From DATCZB01 sp035513215 (GTDB lineage: Bacteria; Pseudomonadota; Gammaproteobacteria; Steroidobacterales; Rariloculaceae): a stretch of 29,029 nt of DNA. Location of the stretch: positions 1-29,029 of the forward strand of contig DATKCK010000045.1 of assembly GCA_035513215.1 (NCBI GenBank), in the 5' to 3' direction. Positions within the stretch are counted from its first letter, which is position 1; each line of letters opens with the position of its first letter. Below, in pieces: positions 15,675 to 24,552 of the stretch. Both the position numbers and the translations under genes were made by a program. The notes below the pieces were generated by a model. It did no database searches and had not been told where the DNA came from. It saw nothing but the letters and a program-made list of their open reading frames with translations.

Positions 15675-16178
15675 TCACAGCACTAAACCCGGGACGTCGA
15701 CGGCATGGCGCAGCAGCCAGGCTTCGTACGCGATCAGGAGTACGTAGGCGAGCATACACCAGTGAATGATGTTCGAGATCCGTACGACGCGAAAAACCCT
15801 GGCGCGGGCCAGGGCGACGAGCACGACGATGCCGGCGCCCGTCAGCAACATCTTGACCGCGGCAAAGAGCCTCGGCGTCTGCTCGAGCAGATAGGCCATG
15901 ACCGGATTGGCCTCCTCGGCGCCATGGGCGATCAGCGTCAGCGTCAGAAAGGCGTCCGTAACGCTGAGCAGCAGGATCATGATCGCGAGGAACAGCAGAT
16001 GCGGCTCATGCCAGTCGACGAGACTTTCGAGCTCGGTGTCGCGGCGATGACCGCGACGCCTCGGCGTCAGGCTGCCCTGGAAGAAGGTGCGCCAGCTCAG
16101 CACGCGCCGGTCGTGGCGCCGGCGGCGATCCGGCGCGAGCGGCGGAGTCTCGGCCCTGTCGAGGGATCCATCAGTCAC
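15675..16178 (-). CDS. DUF5658-type inner-membrane protein
   Basis: I recognise the DUF5658 pattern; its function is unknown. The 167-residue product has a basic cytosolic N-terminus of about 55 residues (RRRRHDRRVLSWRTFFQGSL, then PRRRGHRR). Three to four hydrophobic segments follow at about 60-82, 105-125 and 135-155. The family signature is TDAFLTLTLIAHGAEEANPVM in the first pair of helices. The start is GTG at 16178 with GAGAG 6 bases upstream. It lies upstream of sucA on the same strand; the gap holds a candidate sucA promoter, so co-transcription is uncertain. Confidence 0.7.
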   Translation of the reverse strand: MTDGSLDRAETPPLAPDRRRRHDRRVLSWRTFFQGSLTPRRRGHRRDTELESLVDWHEPHLLFLAIMILLLSVTDAFLTLTLIAHGAEEANPVMAYLLEQTPRLFAAVKMLLTGAGIVVLVALARARVFRVVRISNIIHWCMLAYVLLIAYEAWLLRHAVDVPGLVL

Positions 16179-16331
16179 GATTCGCTCTCAAAGCCCCGAT
16201 CGTAAGAACGATGCAATTTTCGGGCCTCCGGCAGAGCAGCTGCCGATCAATCAGTTACGCTCGATCGATACGGTGTTTGGTGAGCTGGTGTAAAGAACCT
16301 CGACAGTCCACGTGCAATGCGAGGCCATGAT

Positions 16332-16736
16332 TTATGGGCCCGTCGCCTCGACGAGAAACTCGATCAGTGCGGCACGGTCCTCGGGCACCTGATAACCGGT
16401 GAACGTCATCGTCGTGCCGGGCAGGAAACCCGCCGGGTCGGCGAGCCATCGATCGAGCGCCTCCGGACTCCAGACGAGCCCCGACTCGCGCAAGGCCGTC
16501 GAGAAGTCGAAACCCGGCGCGGTGCCGGCGACCCGGCCGAAGACGCCGAAGAGATTCGGCCCGATCTGATGCGAATCGCCGAACGACAGCGTGTGACAGG
16601 CCTGACACGCGTAGCTCAGAAGCTCGCCGCGGCGCGTGTCGTCGCCCGGCGAAACCGCGGACTGCGTTTCGTCACCTGAATCGCAGCCCCCGAGAATCGC
16701 AAGAACGATGACCAGCAGAGGTCGACTCAGAACCAA
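16332..16736 (-). CDS. Class I cytochrome c lipoprotein, monohaem
   Basis: This is a small periplasmic electron carrier, probably anchored by lipid. The 134-residue product has a short signal with lipobox ILGGC (C18), one haem site CQACH (44-48) and a likely axial Met at M110 (PGTTMTF). GPNLFGVFGRVAGT, as in mitochondrial-type cytochrome c552/c550, supports the class I fold. The only usable start in frame is TTG at 16736, because a TAA lies two codons upstream and no ATG precedes the signal peptide. No strong ribosome site is visible. It is divergent from the DUF4397 gene, with 54 bases between the two starts. Confidence 0.85.
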   Translation of the reverse strand: MVLSRPLLVIVLAILGGCDSGDETQSAVSPGDDTRRGELLSYACQACHTLSFGDSHQIGPNLFGVFGRVAGTAPGFDFSTALRESGLVWSPEALDRWLADPAGFLPGTTMTFTGYQVPEDRAALIEFLVEATGP

Positions 16737-16790
16737 GACTTACCCAGATGTAACCACACGTGGCGGCATTCTACAGGTACCATTGCCGCG

Positions 16791-18116
16791 ATGAAGATCA
16801 CGCACTGGCTCTCCGTCGCGGCGCTCTTCGCGATCGCCGGCTGCGAAGGCGAAGGCATCACGCGGCCGCCGCCGACCGACGTCCTGGTTTTCAACGCGGC
16901 GCCCAACGTGGAGCAGATTACGTTCCGGCGAGAGAACGACGTCAATACCCAGCTCACGCTGAGCTACGGAGGCGGCGCCTCGAACCGATGGGACTCGGGC
17001 CCGTACGAATTCAACCTGGACTACCCGGTCGTCGGCTCGGTCGTTCGGGCGGTCACCTTCAGCGAAACGCTGTCGCCCGATCTCGACTACGTCTTCGTGG
17101 CCGTCTCGCCTGGCGGACAGCCCGAGGTCCTCACCTTTGCGAGGGACAACCGTGCCGGCAATGCAGCCGAGGCGCGTATCACGTTCATTCATGCGTTCGA
17201 TGGCCTCGGCCCCGTCGACGTCTATTTCGAGGCGCCGGGAACGATGCTCGGCAGCACTGCGCCGCGCGGCACGGTCAGCTTCGCGGGGGATGCGCTGAGC
17301 TTCGAGATCCCGGATGCGACCTATCGCGTCTATCTCACGACGCCCGGCGACCGGGACGACGTTCTCTTCGAATCCACCAATCAGGGCATCGCCAACTCAC
17401 CGGATCTCGTCTACGTCGTGTCGGATCCCGCCGGTCAAGGATCGGCCGATATCGTTGTGTCCCGCGTCGGCCAAGTCACCGTGAGACTGGGCCAGATCGG
17501 CCTGGACTCATCGGTGCGCTTCGTTCACGGTCTCAACGACCGGATGGACCGGGACGTCTACCTCGACGACACGATGTCGGGCCCCGTTTTTCCGGCGCAA
17601 GCCTTCGGCGTGCTCTCGGAGTACGCCGACGTCGACCTGGGCCCGCATTCGTTCATCGTGACGCCGCTCGGCAATCCAGGCACCGAAGAGTTGTCGGTCG
17701 AGGAAACCATTCGCTCCGGCGGGCTCTATACGATTCTGGTCTCGAATACGTCGGACGGCGAGATCGCGGCACAGCGCATTCTCGAGGACAAGCGCTCGAT
17801 GACCGGCCAGGCGACGCTGACCCTGCTCAACGCTGCCGGCCTGTTCGAAGTCGTGGGCGTCTATGTCGAGGCACCGGGCACGGACATCACGAACGAGGGC
17901 GCGCTGGTCAATCTGCTGCCGCCCGGCTTCGCGCCGCGACAGGCACTGCTGCCGGGCGACTACGAGATTACGATCGAGAATCCGCTGACCGGAGCGATTC
18001 TTGCCGGCCCTGTTCCCGTCACATTGGATGACGGCGGCGTCTATGGTCTATTGATCGTCAACGGTGCCGGCGGCAGCACGGTCGATCTCGTGCTGTACGA
18101 CGATTTCATTCCCTGA
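16791..18116 (+). CDS. DUF4397 domain lipoprotein
   Basis: The 441-residue product has a lipoprotein signal (MKITHWLSVAALFAIAGC, C18). It has at least two DUF4397 units, which are beta-sandwich repeats of unknown role found in exported proteins. Their marks are VLVFNAAPNVEQITF (about 30-45), ARITFIHAFDGLGPVDVYFEAPG (about 125-150), SSVRFVHGLND with VYLDD (about 245-260) and TLTLLNAAGL with VGVYVEAPGTD (about 345-370). The repeated pattern is hydrophobic strand, N/H-A/G, then V(D/G)VY and APG. It is the only plus-strand gene apart from its SYLF neighbour in this part of the window and is divergent from the cytochrome c gene. Confidence 0.82.
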   Translation: MKITHWLSVAALFAIAGCEGEGITRPPPTDVLVFNAAPNVEQITFRRENDVNTQLTLSYGGGASNRWDSGPYEFNLDYPVVGSVVRAVTFSETLSPDLDYVFVAVSPGGQPEVLTFARDNRAGNAAEARITFIHAFDGLGPVDVYFEAPGTMLGSTAPRGTVSFAGDALSFEIPDATYRVYLTTPGDRDDVLFESTNQGIANSPDLVYVVSDPAGQGSADIVVSRVGQVTVRLGQIGLDSSVRFVHGLNDRMDRDVYLDDTMSGPVFPAQAFGVLSEYADVDLGPHSFIVTPLGNPGTEELSVEETIRSGGLYTILVSNTSDGEIAAQRILEDKRSMTGQATLTLLNAAGLFEVVGVYVEAPGTDITNEGALVNLLPPGFAPRQALLPGDYEITIENPLTGAILAGPVPVTLDDGGVYGLLIVNGAGGSTVDLVLYDDFIP

Positions 18117-18143
18117 TTTCGATACGATCGGGCGCCGAAGCCG

Positions 18144-18169
18144 TGCCTGTCTCGAATCGGCGACAGGCA
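18144..18169 (+). terminator. Hairpin after the DUF4397 gene
   Basis: TGCCTGTC (18144-18151) and GACAGGCA (18162-18169) form a perfect 8-bp stem with a 10-base loop, 27 bases after the DUF4397 stop. There is no T-run, so it may be a weak terminator or an mRNA-stabilising hairpin between this gene and the SYLF gene. Confidence 0.4.
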
Positions 18170-18258
18170 TCGAGCGAAACCGGGAAACTGCCGCGCCATG
18201 CGTTACAATCTCTGATACGCACTCTCCCTCAACGGACTCTCAGTCAAGGAGCCTACAA

Positions 18259-18831
18259 GTGAAACCCAAACTGGTCTTGGCCGCGGCCTTACTCGCGGGT
18301 CTCGCGACCACGGCCAACGCGCAGCGCGTTCGAGACGTATCGGACACGGTTGAGCTGTTTCAGAGCATCGAGCACGTAGCGCCCTACTTCGAATCGGCTT
18401 ACGGCTATGCCGTCTGGCCGCGGATCGCGCGGGGCGGTCTCGGCATCGGCGCCAGCCGCGGCCGCGGTCAGGTCTATGTCGGCGGCCAGTTCACGGGGTT
18501 CAGCCGGCTCGTCGAGGTCAGCATCGGCCTTCAGGCCGGCGGCCAGACCTACCGGCAGATCGTGTTCTTCCAGAATCGGGAGGTCTACGACAACTTCACG
18601 TCGGGCGGTTTCGAGTTCGACGCCTCGGCCTCGGCAGTCGCGGTGACGGCCAGCGCGCAGGCCGGCGCCGGCACTCAGGGCGCCAGCGCATCGGCGGGCG
18701 CCGGGACGCCGAACACGGCGGCCGGCGGCGGTTATCACAACGGCCTTCAGGTCTTCACAATGGCCGAAGGCGGCCTGATGTATCAGGCGACGATCGCAGG
18801 CCAAAGATACCGCTTCGAACCGGCCGAATAA
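18259..18831 (+). CDS. Exported SYLF/YSC84 domain protein, copy 1
   Basis: SYLF (YSC84) domains bind lipids in eukaryotes; bacterial members are exported proteins of unclear role. The 190-residue product starts at GTG 18259 with AAGGAG 7 bases upstream. It has a signal peptide (KPKLVLAAALLAGLATTANA). The SYLF core covers about 25-190: APYFESAYGYAVWPRIARGG, GRGQVYVGGQ, then TYRQIVFFQNREVYDNFTSGG, and a terminal EGGLMYQATIAGQRYRF. A low-complexity Ala/Gly/Ser segment (about 118-155) interrupts the second half, as in many bacterial YSC84 proteins. A longer frame from 18064 overlaps the DUF4397 gene and was not used. TACAAT at 18204-18209 may be the -10. Confidence 0.85.
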   Translation: MKPKLVLAAALLAGLATTANAQRVRDVSDTVELFQSIEHVAPYFESAYGYAVWPRIARGGLGIGASRGRGQVYVGGQFTGFSRLVEVSIGLQAGGQTYRQIVFFQNREVYDNFTSGGFEFDASASAVAVTASAQAGAGTQGASASAGAGTPNTAAGGGYHNGLQVFTMAEGGLMYQATIAGQRYRFEPAE

Positions 18832-18862
18832 GGCCGGCTCGCCGCACCGAGCTCCTGGAACG

Positions 18863-18886
18863 ACCCGCCCGCTCGCGCGGGCGGGT
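18863..18886. terminator. Strong hairpin between convergent genes
   Basis: ACCCGCCCGC (18863-18872), loop TCGC, and GCGGGCGGGT (18877-18886) form a perfect 10-bp GC stem. It sits between the plus-strand SYLF stop (18831) and the minus-strand hydrolase stop (18916). It has no long T-run on either side but is well placed to end transcription from both directions. Confidence 0.65.
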
Positions 18887-18915
18887 TCGCACTCCCCCTA
18901 CGAGGCCGCGGACCC

Positions 18916-19797
18916 TTAGGCCAGCGCCCTTTCGAACAGCACGAGCAACCGGCTCCAGGCGCGCTCGGCCTGGGCTTCGTGATAGACGGCCGAATCGGGC
19001 GGGCACCAGCCGTGCTGAGCGCCCTCGTAGACTTCGATCTCGGCCATCAGACCGGCGGAATCGAAGGCTTCGCGCAACAGCACCTTGGCGTTGGGGTCCT
19101 GATTGTCGTCGTTCTCGGCAATCGCGATCAGGAACCCGGCGCTCATCTCTGGGATTAGCAGGTGCGGGCTTTGCGGGTTATCGGCGGTTGCCAGGCCCCC
19201 GCCATGAAACGACCCGCCGGCGCCGATACGGTCGGCGCGCGCGGCCGCAGTGCGCATGACCATCGGACCGCCCATGCAGTAGCCGATCGTGCCCATCTGA
19301 CGATCGCCGGCGACCGCATCCTGCTCATCGAGCCAGTCGACGAAGGCGATGGCATCCGTCACGTGAGTCTCGGCGTTCAGCGCCTGGGCCAGCGGGAACA
19401 CCGTATCCCTGACCTCGGGGTCGTTGAAGGTCGCGCCCTCGGGCACGACGGGCGAGCGCGCGCCGCGATAGAACGGATTGACGACGAGCACCGAGTAGCC
19501 GGACTGCGCAAGCCGTCGACCCATGCCGCGGAACGCGGGTCGGAGGCCCAGGATATCGGGCCAGACGATGACGGCGGCATGCGTGCCGGACGACGGATGC
19601 ACGAAATAGCAGTCGGCGACGCCGTCCGGCGTCGTCACCTCGACGTCGGTCTCCGTCACGGCCTGCGCATTGGCAACCGGCGGCAGCGCGACCGCGAGTC
19701 CCACGCCGGCCGACATCGCGCCGAATGCGCGCCTCGAGATCGGCGGGTGTTCCCTCAAGTATGCCGACCAGTCCTTCAGCGTTCGTTCGTCACACAT
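18916..19797 (-). CDS. Tat-exported dienelactone hydrolase family protein
   Basis: This is an alpha/beta hydrolase of the dienelactone hydrolase family, which open lactone or ester bonds with a Cys-Asp-His triad. The 293-residue product has a twin-arginine signal (SRRAFG at 21-26, then a hydrophobic segment ending VANAQA), so it is exported folded. The triad is visible: nucleophile C174 in GYCMGG, an Asp in AENDD (about 230-231), and H262 in AQHGWC. GGAG lies 7 bases before the ATG. It follows the dihaem cytochrome gene by 22 bases and is probably co-transcribed with it. The substrate cannot be told from sequence. Confidence 0.85.
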   Translation of the reverse strand: MCDERTLKDWSAYLREHPPISRRAFGAMSAGVGLAVALPPVANAQAVTETDVEVTTPDGVADCYFVHPSSGTHAAVIVWPDILGLRPAFRGMGRRLAQSGYSVLVVNPFYRGARSPVVPEGATFNDPEVRDTVFPLAQALNAETHVTDAIAFVDWLDEQDAVAGDRQMGTIGYCMGGPMVMRTAAARADRIGAGGSFHGGGLATADNPQSPHLLIPEMSAGFLIAIAENDDNQDPNAKVLLREAFDSAGLMAEIEVYEGAQHGWCPPDSAVYHEAQAERAWSRLLVLFERALA

Positions 19798-19819
19798 ATT
19801 CCCTCTCCTTGAGGTTGTT

Positions 19820-20842
19820 CTATTCCGCTTCCGGTGCCGGCGGCGTCGCTTCGGCCGGCGGCAGCGATCTCATATAAGCGACGATGGCGTCGAGATCCTC
19901 GTCCGAGATCCGCTCGTAGAAACTGAAGCCCATGAACGGCAAAAGTTCCCGCCCGTCGCGGCTGATGCCGTAGACGATGGCACGTTTGATCTCGTCATCG
20001 GTCCAGGCGCCGACCCCGAGCGTCTCGTGGCTCGTGATGTTGGCCGAGATCGCGGCCCAGTCGTAGCCGAAAGGCCGCGGATACAGGTTCATGCCCGCGC
20101 CTTCCCGGCTAAAGTCCTCGACGCCATTGACGAGCGGCGTGTGACACTGCGAGCAATGACCGAGGTTGTGAGCGAGGTACCGGCCGTAGGCGACCTGATC
20201 GCTCTTCGGCGGCGCCACGATCGGCTCCTCGACGGGCGGCCCCCAGCTCGGCGGCAGCTCCATCCGAAGCTCCGATAGCGGCACCTCGTTACGAACGGCC
20301 GGCACCGTCCGCAGATAGGCGATGATCGCGTCCATGTCGTCGCTCGCGATGCCGTGGTAGTAGGGATAGAACGCCATCGGCGGACCCATCATCCGACCGT
20401 CGCGGCTGATACCCGACCGAATCGCGCGCTCGATCTCCTCGTCGGTCCACTCGCCGATACCGGTTTCCGGGTCCGGCGTGATATTCGGCGCATAAGCCGT
20501 GAAGATCGGCTCCTCGATGACGAAGTTGCCGGCGTACTCCATGCCGGGAACGAACTCGCCGTTCTCGTCGCGACCGTGATGGCAATTGCCGCAGCCGACG
20601 AGGCCTTCGACGAGATACTCGCCGCGGCCGACGAGATCCTCTTCGGCCGTCGGGCTCGGCGCCACGGGCTCGCGGTCAAACACGGGCTCGGCTTGCGGCT
20701 CGGGCGCTGGCGCGGGCGTGCTCGCGCCGCCGCCGGCGGCTTGCTCAGGCTCCGAATCCTGCGAACAGGCGGCAAGACCGAGTACCAGTAGCCCCGTAAT
20801 GGCAAGTCGAAGAGACTCACTCTTATTCGACCGTCTCGACAT
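19820..20842 (-). CDS. Dihaem cytochrome c lipoprotein
   Basis: This is a periplasmic electron-transfer protein with two class I cytochrome c domains. From the ATG at 20842 it has 340 residues. It shows a lipobox (LGLAAC, C26), a Pro/Ala/Glu-rich linker to about 62, haem site CGNCH (84-88) and haem site CSQCH (230-234). Each domain ends in a similar pattern: EWTDEEIERAIRSGISRDGR...M and AWTDDEIKRAIVYGISRDGR...PFMGF, so the two halves are duplicated. This organisation resembles cytochrome subunits of membrane-bound alcohol/aldehyde dehydrogenases. The ATG at 20842 has GGGGGAG 6 bases upstream; the ATG at 20857 lies before that site. A partner oxidoreductase is not obvious nearby. Confidence 0.85.
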   Translation of the reverse strand: MSRRSNKSESLRLAITGLLVLGLAACSQDSEPEQAAGGGASTPAPAPEPQAEPVFDREPVAPSPTAEEDLVGRGEYLVEGLVGCGNCHHGRDENGEFVPGMEYAGNFVIEEPIFTAYAPNITPDPETGIGEWTDEEIERAIRSGISRDGRMMGPPMAFYPYYHGIASDDMDAIIAYLRTVPAVRNEVPLSELRMELPPSWGPPVEEPIVAPPKSDQVAYGRYLAHNLGHCSQCHTPLVNGVEDFSREGAGMNLYPRPFGYDWAAISANITSHETLGVGAWTDDEIKRAIVYGISRDGRELLPFMGFSFYERISDEDLDAIVAYMRSLPPAEATPPAPEAE

Positions 20843-20973
20843 GCAGTTCTCCCCCAATGCAGGCTGACGTTTGCCGCCATAATGCCATCGACTCCGGCTG
20901 CGGGCCAGTTGTCGCTCGCCGGCGACGCGAGCGGATCGGAACGCCGCTCGCGCGCCGGCCCTACCGATTCCTT

Positions 20974-21747
20974 CTAGTGCTGAGCCGCCGGTCCGGAGCC
21001 GCCCTTGACCGCTTCGTGCGTCTTGCCGAATCGCGGGACGAACTTCGGCACTCGCTCACGGTAGCGGTCGTAGTCCGAGCCGAGGAACCTGACCAGATCA
21101 CGTTCCTCGTACGGCACGGCGATGACGATGTAGGCGCTCATGCCGATCGCGAAGATCAAGTGGCCGAGCGTCATCGCGGGCGTCGCCCAGAACGTCACGA
21201 ACCACCCAACGTAGAGCGGATGTCTGACGAAGCGGTAGAGAAGCTGCACCGAGAACGGCTTCTCCGTGTACGGCATCTGCCTGAGATTCATCCAGACCTG
21301 TCGCAGGCCGAACAGATCGAAGTGGTCGATGACGAACGTCGACAGCAGCACGAGCAGAATGCCCGCAAGATAGAGGCCCCAGAGCCCGTAGACGAGCCAG
21401 CCGGCGTCGGCCTGCCAGACGACCTGCGTCATCGGCCGCCACTGCCAGAACATCAGAATCAGCACGAGGCTCGACAGCAGCACGTAGGTGCTGCGCTCGA
21501 TGCTCGCCGGAATCGTCCTCGTCCACCAGGCCTTGAATCCGGGCCTCGCCATAATGCTGTGCTGCAATCCGAACAGCACGATCAGGCCGATGTTGATCGC
21601 CGCGGCCAGCGCGAACGTCGTCTCGACGCCGTCGTCGATTCCTTTCGGCACGTAGAAGTTGGCCAGGAATCCGATCAGATAGAGAAATGTCAGAAAGAAG
21701 ACGAAGTAGCTGATCACCCCAAAGATCAGTGCAAGGATTCGCCCCAT
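20974..21747 (-). CDS. mddA: Methanethiol S-methyltransferase MddA-like membrane protein
   Basis: MddA methylates methanethiol with SAM to make dimethyl sulfide and belongs to the isoprenylcysteine methyltransferase/NnrU-like membrane family. The 257-residue product has five or six hydrophobic segments (about 5-30, 45-62, 88-105, 117-142, 180-215). It carries the pattern I know for MddA: VPKGID, LFGLQHSIMARPGFK, ERSTYVL, FWQWRP, LLSTFVIDHFDLFGLRQVW, LYRFVRHPLYVGW and PYEERDLVRFLGSDYDRYRERVP. The RHPLY and EERDL parts are the SAM-binding region of this superfamily. GGAGG lies 8 bases before the ATG. An NnrU-like protein of other function is the main alternative. Confidence 0.75.
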   Translation of the reverse strand: MGRILALIFGVISYFVFFLTFLYLIGFLANFYVPKGIDDGVETTFALAAAINIGLIVLFGLQHSIMARPGFKAWWTRTIPASIERSTYVLLSSLVLILMFWQWRPMTQVVWQADAGWLVYGLWGLYLAGILLVLLSTFVIDHFDLFGLRQVWMNLRQMPYTEKPFSVQLLYRFVRHPLYVGWFVTFWATPAMTLGHLIFAIGMSAYIVIAVPYEERDLVRFLGSDYDRYRERVPKFVPRFGKTHEAVKGGSGPAAQH

Positions 21748-21771
21748 GACTGCGCCCTCCGATTATGGTTA

Positions 21772-24534
21772 TTAGGTATGGGAGAACCGGCGCAGTATAG
21801 CCCTCCCGATGCTCGCCTGAACAGGCGCGCGGGCGCCCCGTGTCATCGAGCCGACGATCACGAGCAGGAGCATCGACAGCCAGTCGAGCGCTCCGCCGCC
21901 ACCGCCGCCCTGCGGCTGATTCGGACGGACCTCGACGCTGCGCGTCAGCAGCGCCGATGCGTTCCCCGACTCGTCCCAGACCTGATACGTGACCTGGTAC
22001 TGGCCGATCAGGCTCGTGTTGACGTTATCCGAAACCACGATTCGGTCCGTCAGATCGCCGTCGGCGGAATCCGTCGCGGTCGCGCCCTGATCGACATAGG
22101 GCCCACCGACGAAGGTCTCCACCGCGGAGGAACCGAGCATTTGGATCACGGGCGCGGTCACGTCGCCGATGCCGAATCGCCCGCTGCCGTCGCTGCGAAA
22201 GATCCTGACGCCGTCCGGCGTGCCGACGGCGAGGTCGAGGCGATCGTCGGCGCTGAAGCTGCCGAACGCCGCTGAAGTGGCGCCCGTGACCGCAAGCTGA
22301 TCGGCGGCCCGGACGAGCAGACCGCCGGAGCCCGAGCTCAGGAAAATCTGGTGGGCGCCCGTCTCGTTCAGCACGGCGGCATCGGCGATGCCGCTTCCGT
22401 CCGCGTCCGCCCCGAGCACGGCGAAGGTTGGTGCCGCGCCGAGATTCTCGGCCAGCGAGAATCCCGATCCGGCCAGAGCGTCGTTCAGATATACGGGATT
22501 CGACGGCCATTCCGAGCCGCCCATCGCCGTCTTGCCGAACATCAGATCGCGGGCCCCGTCGCCGTTGAAGTCCTCGGCGATGACCGAGGTCGTCGGCCCC
22601 GTCGCGAGACTCGCGCCGAGCTCGAACGATGCGCCGGCAAGACGATAGATCGGCGCGTTCGACGCGGCGCCGGCCACGACGATCTCGGCCCGAGGGTCGC
22701 CCAAAAGGTCGGCGACGACCAGGTCCTCGCCGGCACCGGCAATGCTGCGCGGGGAGGCATACCGTCCCGGCACGCCGGTGCCGAAATAAACCAGCGTCTG
22801 CGATTCACCGGAAAAGGCAAGATCGATGACGCCGTCGGCGTCGATGTCGCCGATTGCGACGGCGCTGGTTTGCTGGCCGGAATGACTCAGAACTATGGTT
22901 TGAAACTCTCCGGCGCCGTCATTCAGAAAGATCCGGGGCGGCGAGGAAGCGGAACCCGCGGCGACGATATCGAGATCCTGATCGCCGTCGAGGTCGCCGA
23001 CGGCAACGTCGTTGTCGCGGGCCGCCGATCCGATCCGCCGCGGCGCGCTGTCGAGCATGCGCTTGCGCTCATTGGACGGATCGACGACGTTTCGAAACAG
23101 CAAGATGCTTTCCGATTCCGCCGTCGCGACGACGAGATCGTCCTCGCCGTCGCCGTCGAAGTCGCCGGATGCCATGGCCAGCGCCTCGACGTCCTGAAAC
23201 GACTGCGCGGCCACGTTGCTGACGCTGCCGGCGATGCTGAGCGCCGTGTGCGCGCTGTTGTCCGCGGGATCGAGGTCGGTCGCGCCGACAATCGTGACGC
23301 TGGCCGTTCCGACAACGTCACCGGCCCGCTCCGCGCTGCCCGTCAGCTCGATCGTCGCGGCCTCGCCCGAGGCCAGAGAGAGCAGCTGGCAGCTCAGGCG
23401 CATATCCGTTCCGTCGGGTACCAGGCTGCAACCGGGATCGGAAACGGGATCAAAGCCGAATGGCACTTCGCCGGTGAACTGCCCCCTGAGAATCCCCGTG
23501 TCGATCTGGTAGTTCGATTCGTTGAATACGGTGATCGACCACGTCGCCGAAGCTCCGACAGTGACGGGATTAGGCCCGGCCGAAAGCGCCACACGCAGAT
23601 CGGCGATACGGTCGTCCCGAATGACGAATCGGAACGACCCGTCGACGACGTGCACGCCGTCGCCAACACGAAATCGCGCCGTGCTGTTGCCCGCTGCATC
23701 GATGGACGGGACACCCGAAATCAGACCCCGAGGCGAGAGCGTCAACCCCGACGGCAGCGTGACGGTCTCGAACTCGAGCTCTTCCGGACCATCGGGATCC
23801 GAGACGAAGTCGGCCAAATCGAGCTCGAAGGCAACGCCGACGTTGGCGATCTGGTCCGGAATCGAAGCGATCTCGGGCCGTTCGTTGCGTTGCTCGACGA
23901 ATATCCGGACCCGTGCGGGCTCGCTCAAGCTCTGCCCGTCGCTGGCGCGGTAGGTGAAGCCATCCTCGCCGGTGAAGCGGCGATCCGGTTCATAGGAAAA
24001 CGAACCGTCCGAATCGAGATCCAGGTCGCCGTGAGCCGGTCCGACGACGAGAACGGCTGTCAACTCGTGTCCGTCGGGATCGAAGTCGTTCGCCAGCACG
24101 CCCTCTGAATCGTCGACATCGAGATCGTCGTCCTCCTCGACGAAGTAACTGTCGTCCTGCGCGACCGGGGGCGCGTTCGGGCCCGAGACGAGCACGCGAA
24201 CGTCGGCGGCCGAGAAGCGAAAGCCGCTGTATATGATCACGTAGCGAAAAGTCTCGACGCCTTCGAATCCCGCCCGGGGTGTGTAAATCAGGGTCCGTCG
24301 GTTGGAATTGATGCGCACCTGCCCGCCTTGATTGGGCGACGTGACGGACAGAATCGAGGCCGAGCCGAATCCGACATTGTCGTTCGCGATGACATCGAGC
24401 ACGTTATTCGCGCTGCCGGGAAGCACAGTGAAATTGTCGTCGTTCGCTTGCGCATGCGAGAGCTGCGCCGTCAGCGAGGCAACGAGGAAAACCAAAGCGG
24501 CGGCAAGTTGTCGTGAGCGCGGTCCAAACCTCAC
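21772..24534 (-). CDS. Large surface protein with Ig-like, FG-GAP and GlyGly-CTERM-like domains
   Basis: The 920-residue product has a signal peptide (about 1-29). Two tandem cadherin/Ig-like domains follow at about 31-119 and 120-217 (NDNVGFG..., then VLANDFDPDG...GSFSYEPD). Next is a putative-Ig domain (about 218-306, IPDQIANVGVAFELDLADFV) and a DUF11-like domain (about 307-434). Six FG-GAP/VCBS repeats at about 435-785 carry Asp-rich loops that suggest calcium binding (GDFDGDGEDD, GDLDGDQDLD, GDIDADGVID, EDFNGDGARD, GADADGSGIAD, GSFSADDRLD). A DUF5011 domain lies at about 788-870. The end is a Gly run, a hydrophobic helix (LDWLSMLLLVIVG) and basic residues, as in GlyGly-CTERM proteins processed by rhombosortase, but about 20 extra residues follow. 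The start is GTG with AGAGGT about 6-7 bases upstream. Predicted role: surface adhesion or matrix. Confidence 0.85.
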   Translation of the reverse strand: MRFGPRSRQLAAALVFLVASLTAQLSHAQANDDNFTVLPGSANNVLDVIANDNVGFGSASILSVTSPNQGGQVRINSNRRTLIYTPRAGFEGVETFRYVIIYSGFRFSAADVRVLVSGPNAPPVAQDDSYFVEEDDDLDVDDSEGVLANDFDPDGHELTAVLVVGPAHGDLDLDSDGSFSYEPDRRFTGEDGFTYRASDGQSLSEPARVRIFVEQRNERPEIASIPDQIANVGVAFELDLADFVSDPDGPEELEFETVTLPSGLTLSPRGLISGVPSIDAAGNSTARFRVGDGVHVVDGSFRFVIRDDRIADLRVALSAGPNPVTVGASATWSITVFNESNYQIDTGILRGQFTGEVPFGFDPVSDPGCSLVPDGTDMRLSCQLLSLASGEAATIELTGSAERAGDVVGTASVTIVGATDLDPADNSAHTALSIAGSVSNVAAQSFQDVEALAMASGDFDGDGEDDLVVATAESESILLFRNVVDPSNERKRMLDSAPRRIGSAARDNDVAVGDLDGDQDLDIVAAGSASSPPRIFLNDGAGEFQTIVLSHSGQQTSAVAIGDIDADGVIDLAFSGESQTLVYFGTGVPGRYASPRSIAGAGEDLVVADLLGDPRAEIVVAGAASNAPIYRLAGASFELGASLATGPTTSVIAEDFNGDGARDLMFGKTAMGGSEWPSNPVYLNDALAGSGFSLAENLGAAPTFAVLGADADGSGIADAAVLNETGAHQIFLSSGSGGLLVRAADQLAVTGATSAAFGSFSADDRLDLAVGTPDGVRIFRSDGSGRFGIGDVTAPVIQMLGSSAVETFVGGPYVDQGATATDSADGDLTDRIVVSDNVNTSLIGQYQVTYQVWDESGNASALLTRSVEVRPNQPQGGGGGGALDWLSMLLLVIVGSMTRGARAPVQASIGRAILRRFSHT

Positions 24535-24552
24535 GCGCGCACCTCTTATTGT

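Noticed and set aside
22351..24108. Plus-strand frame of 585 codons
   Set aside because: It is antisense to the surface protein, with no domain or ribosome site.
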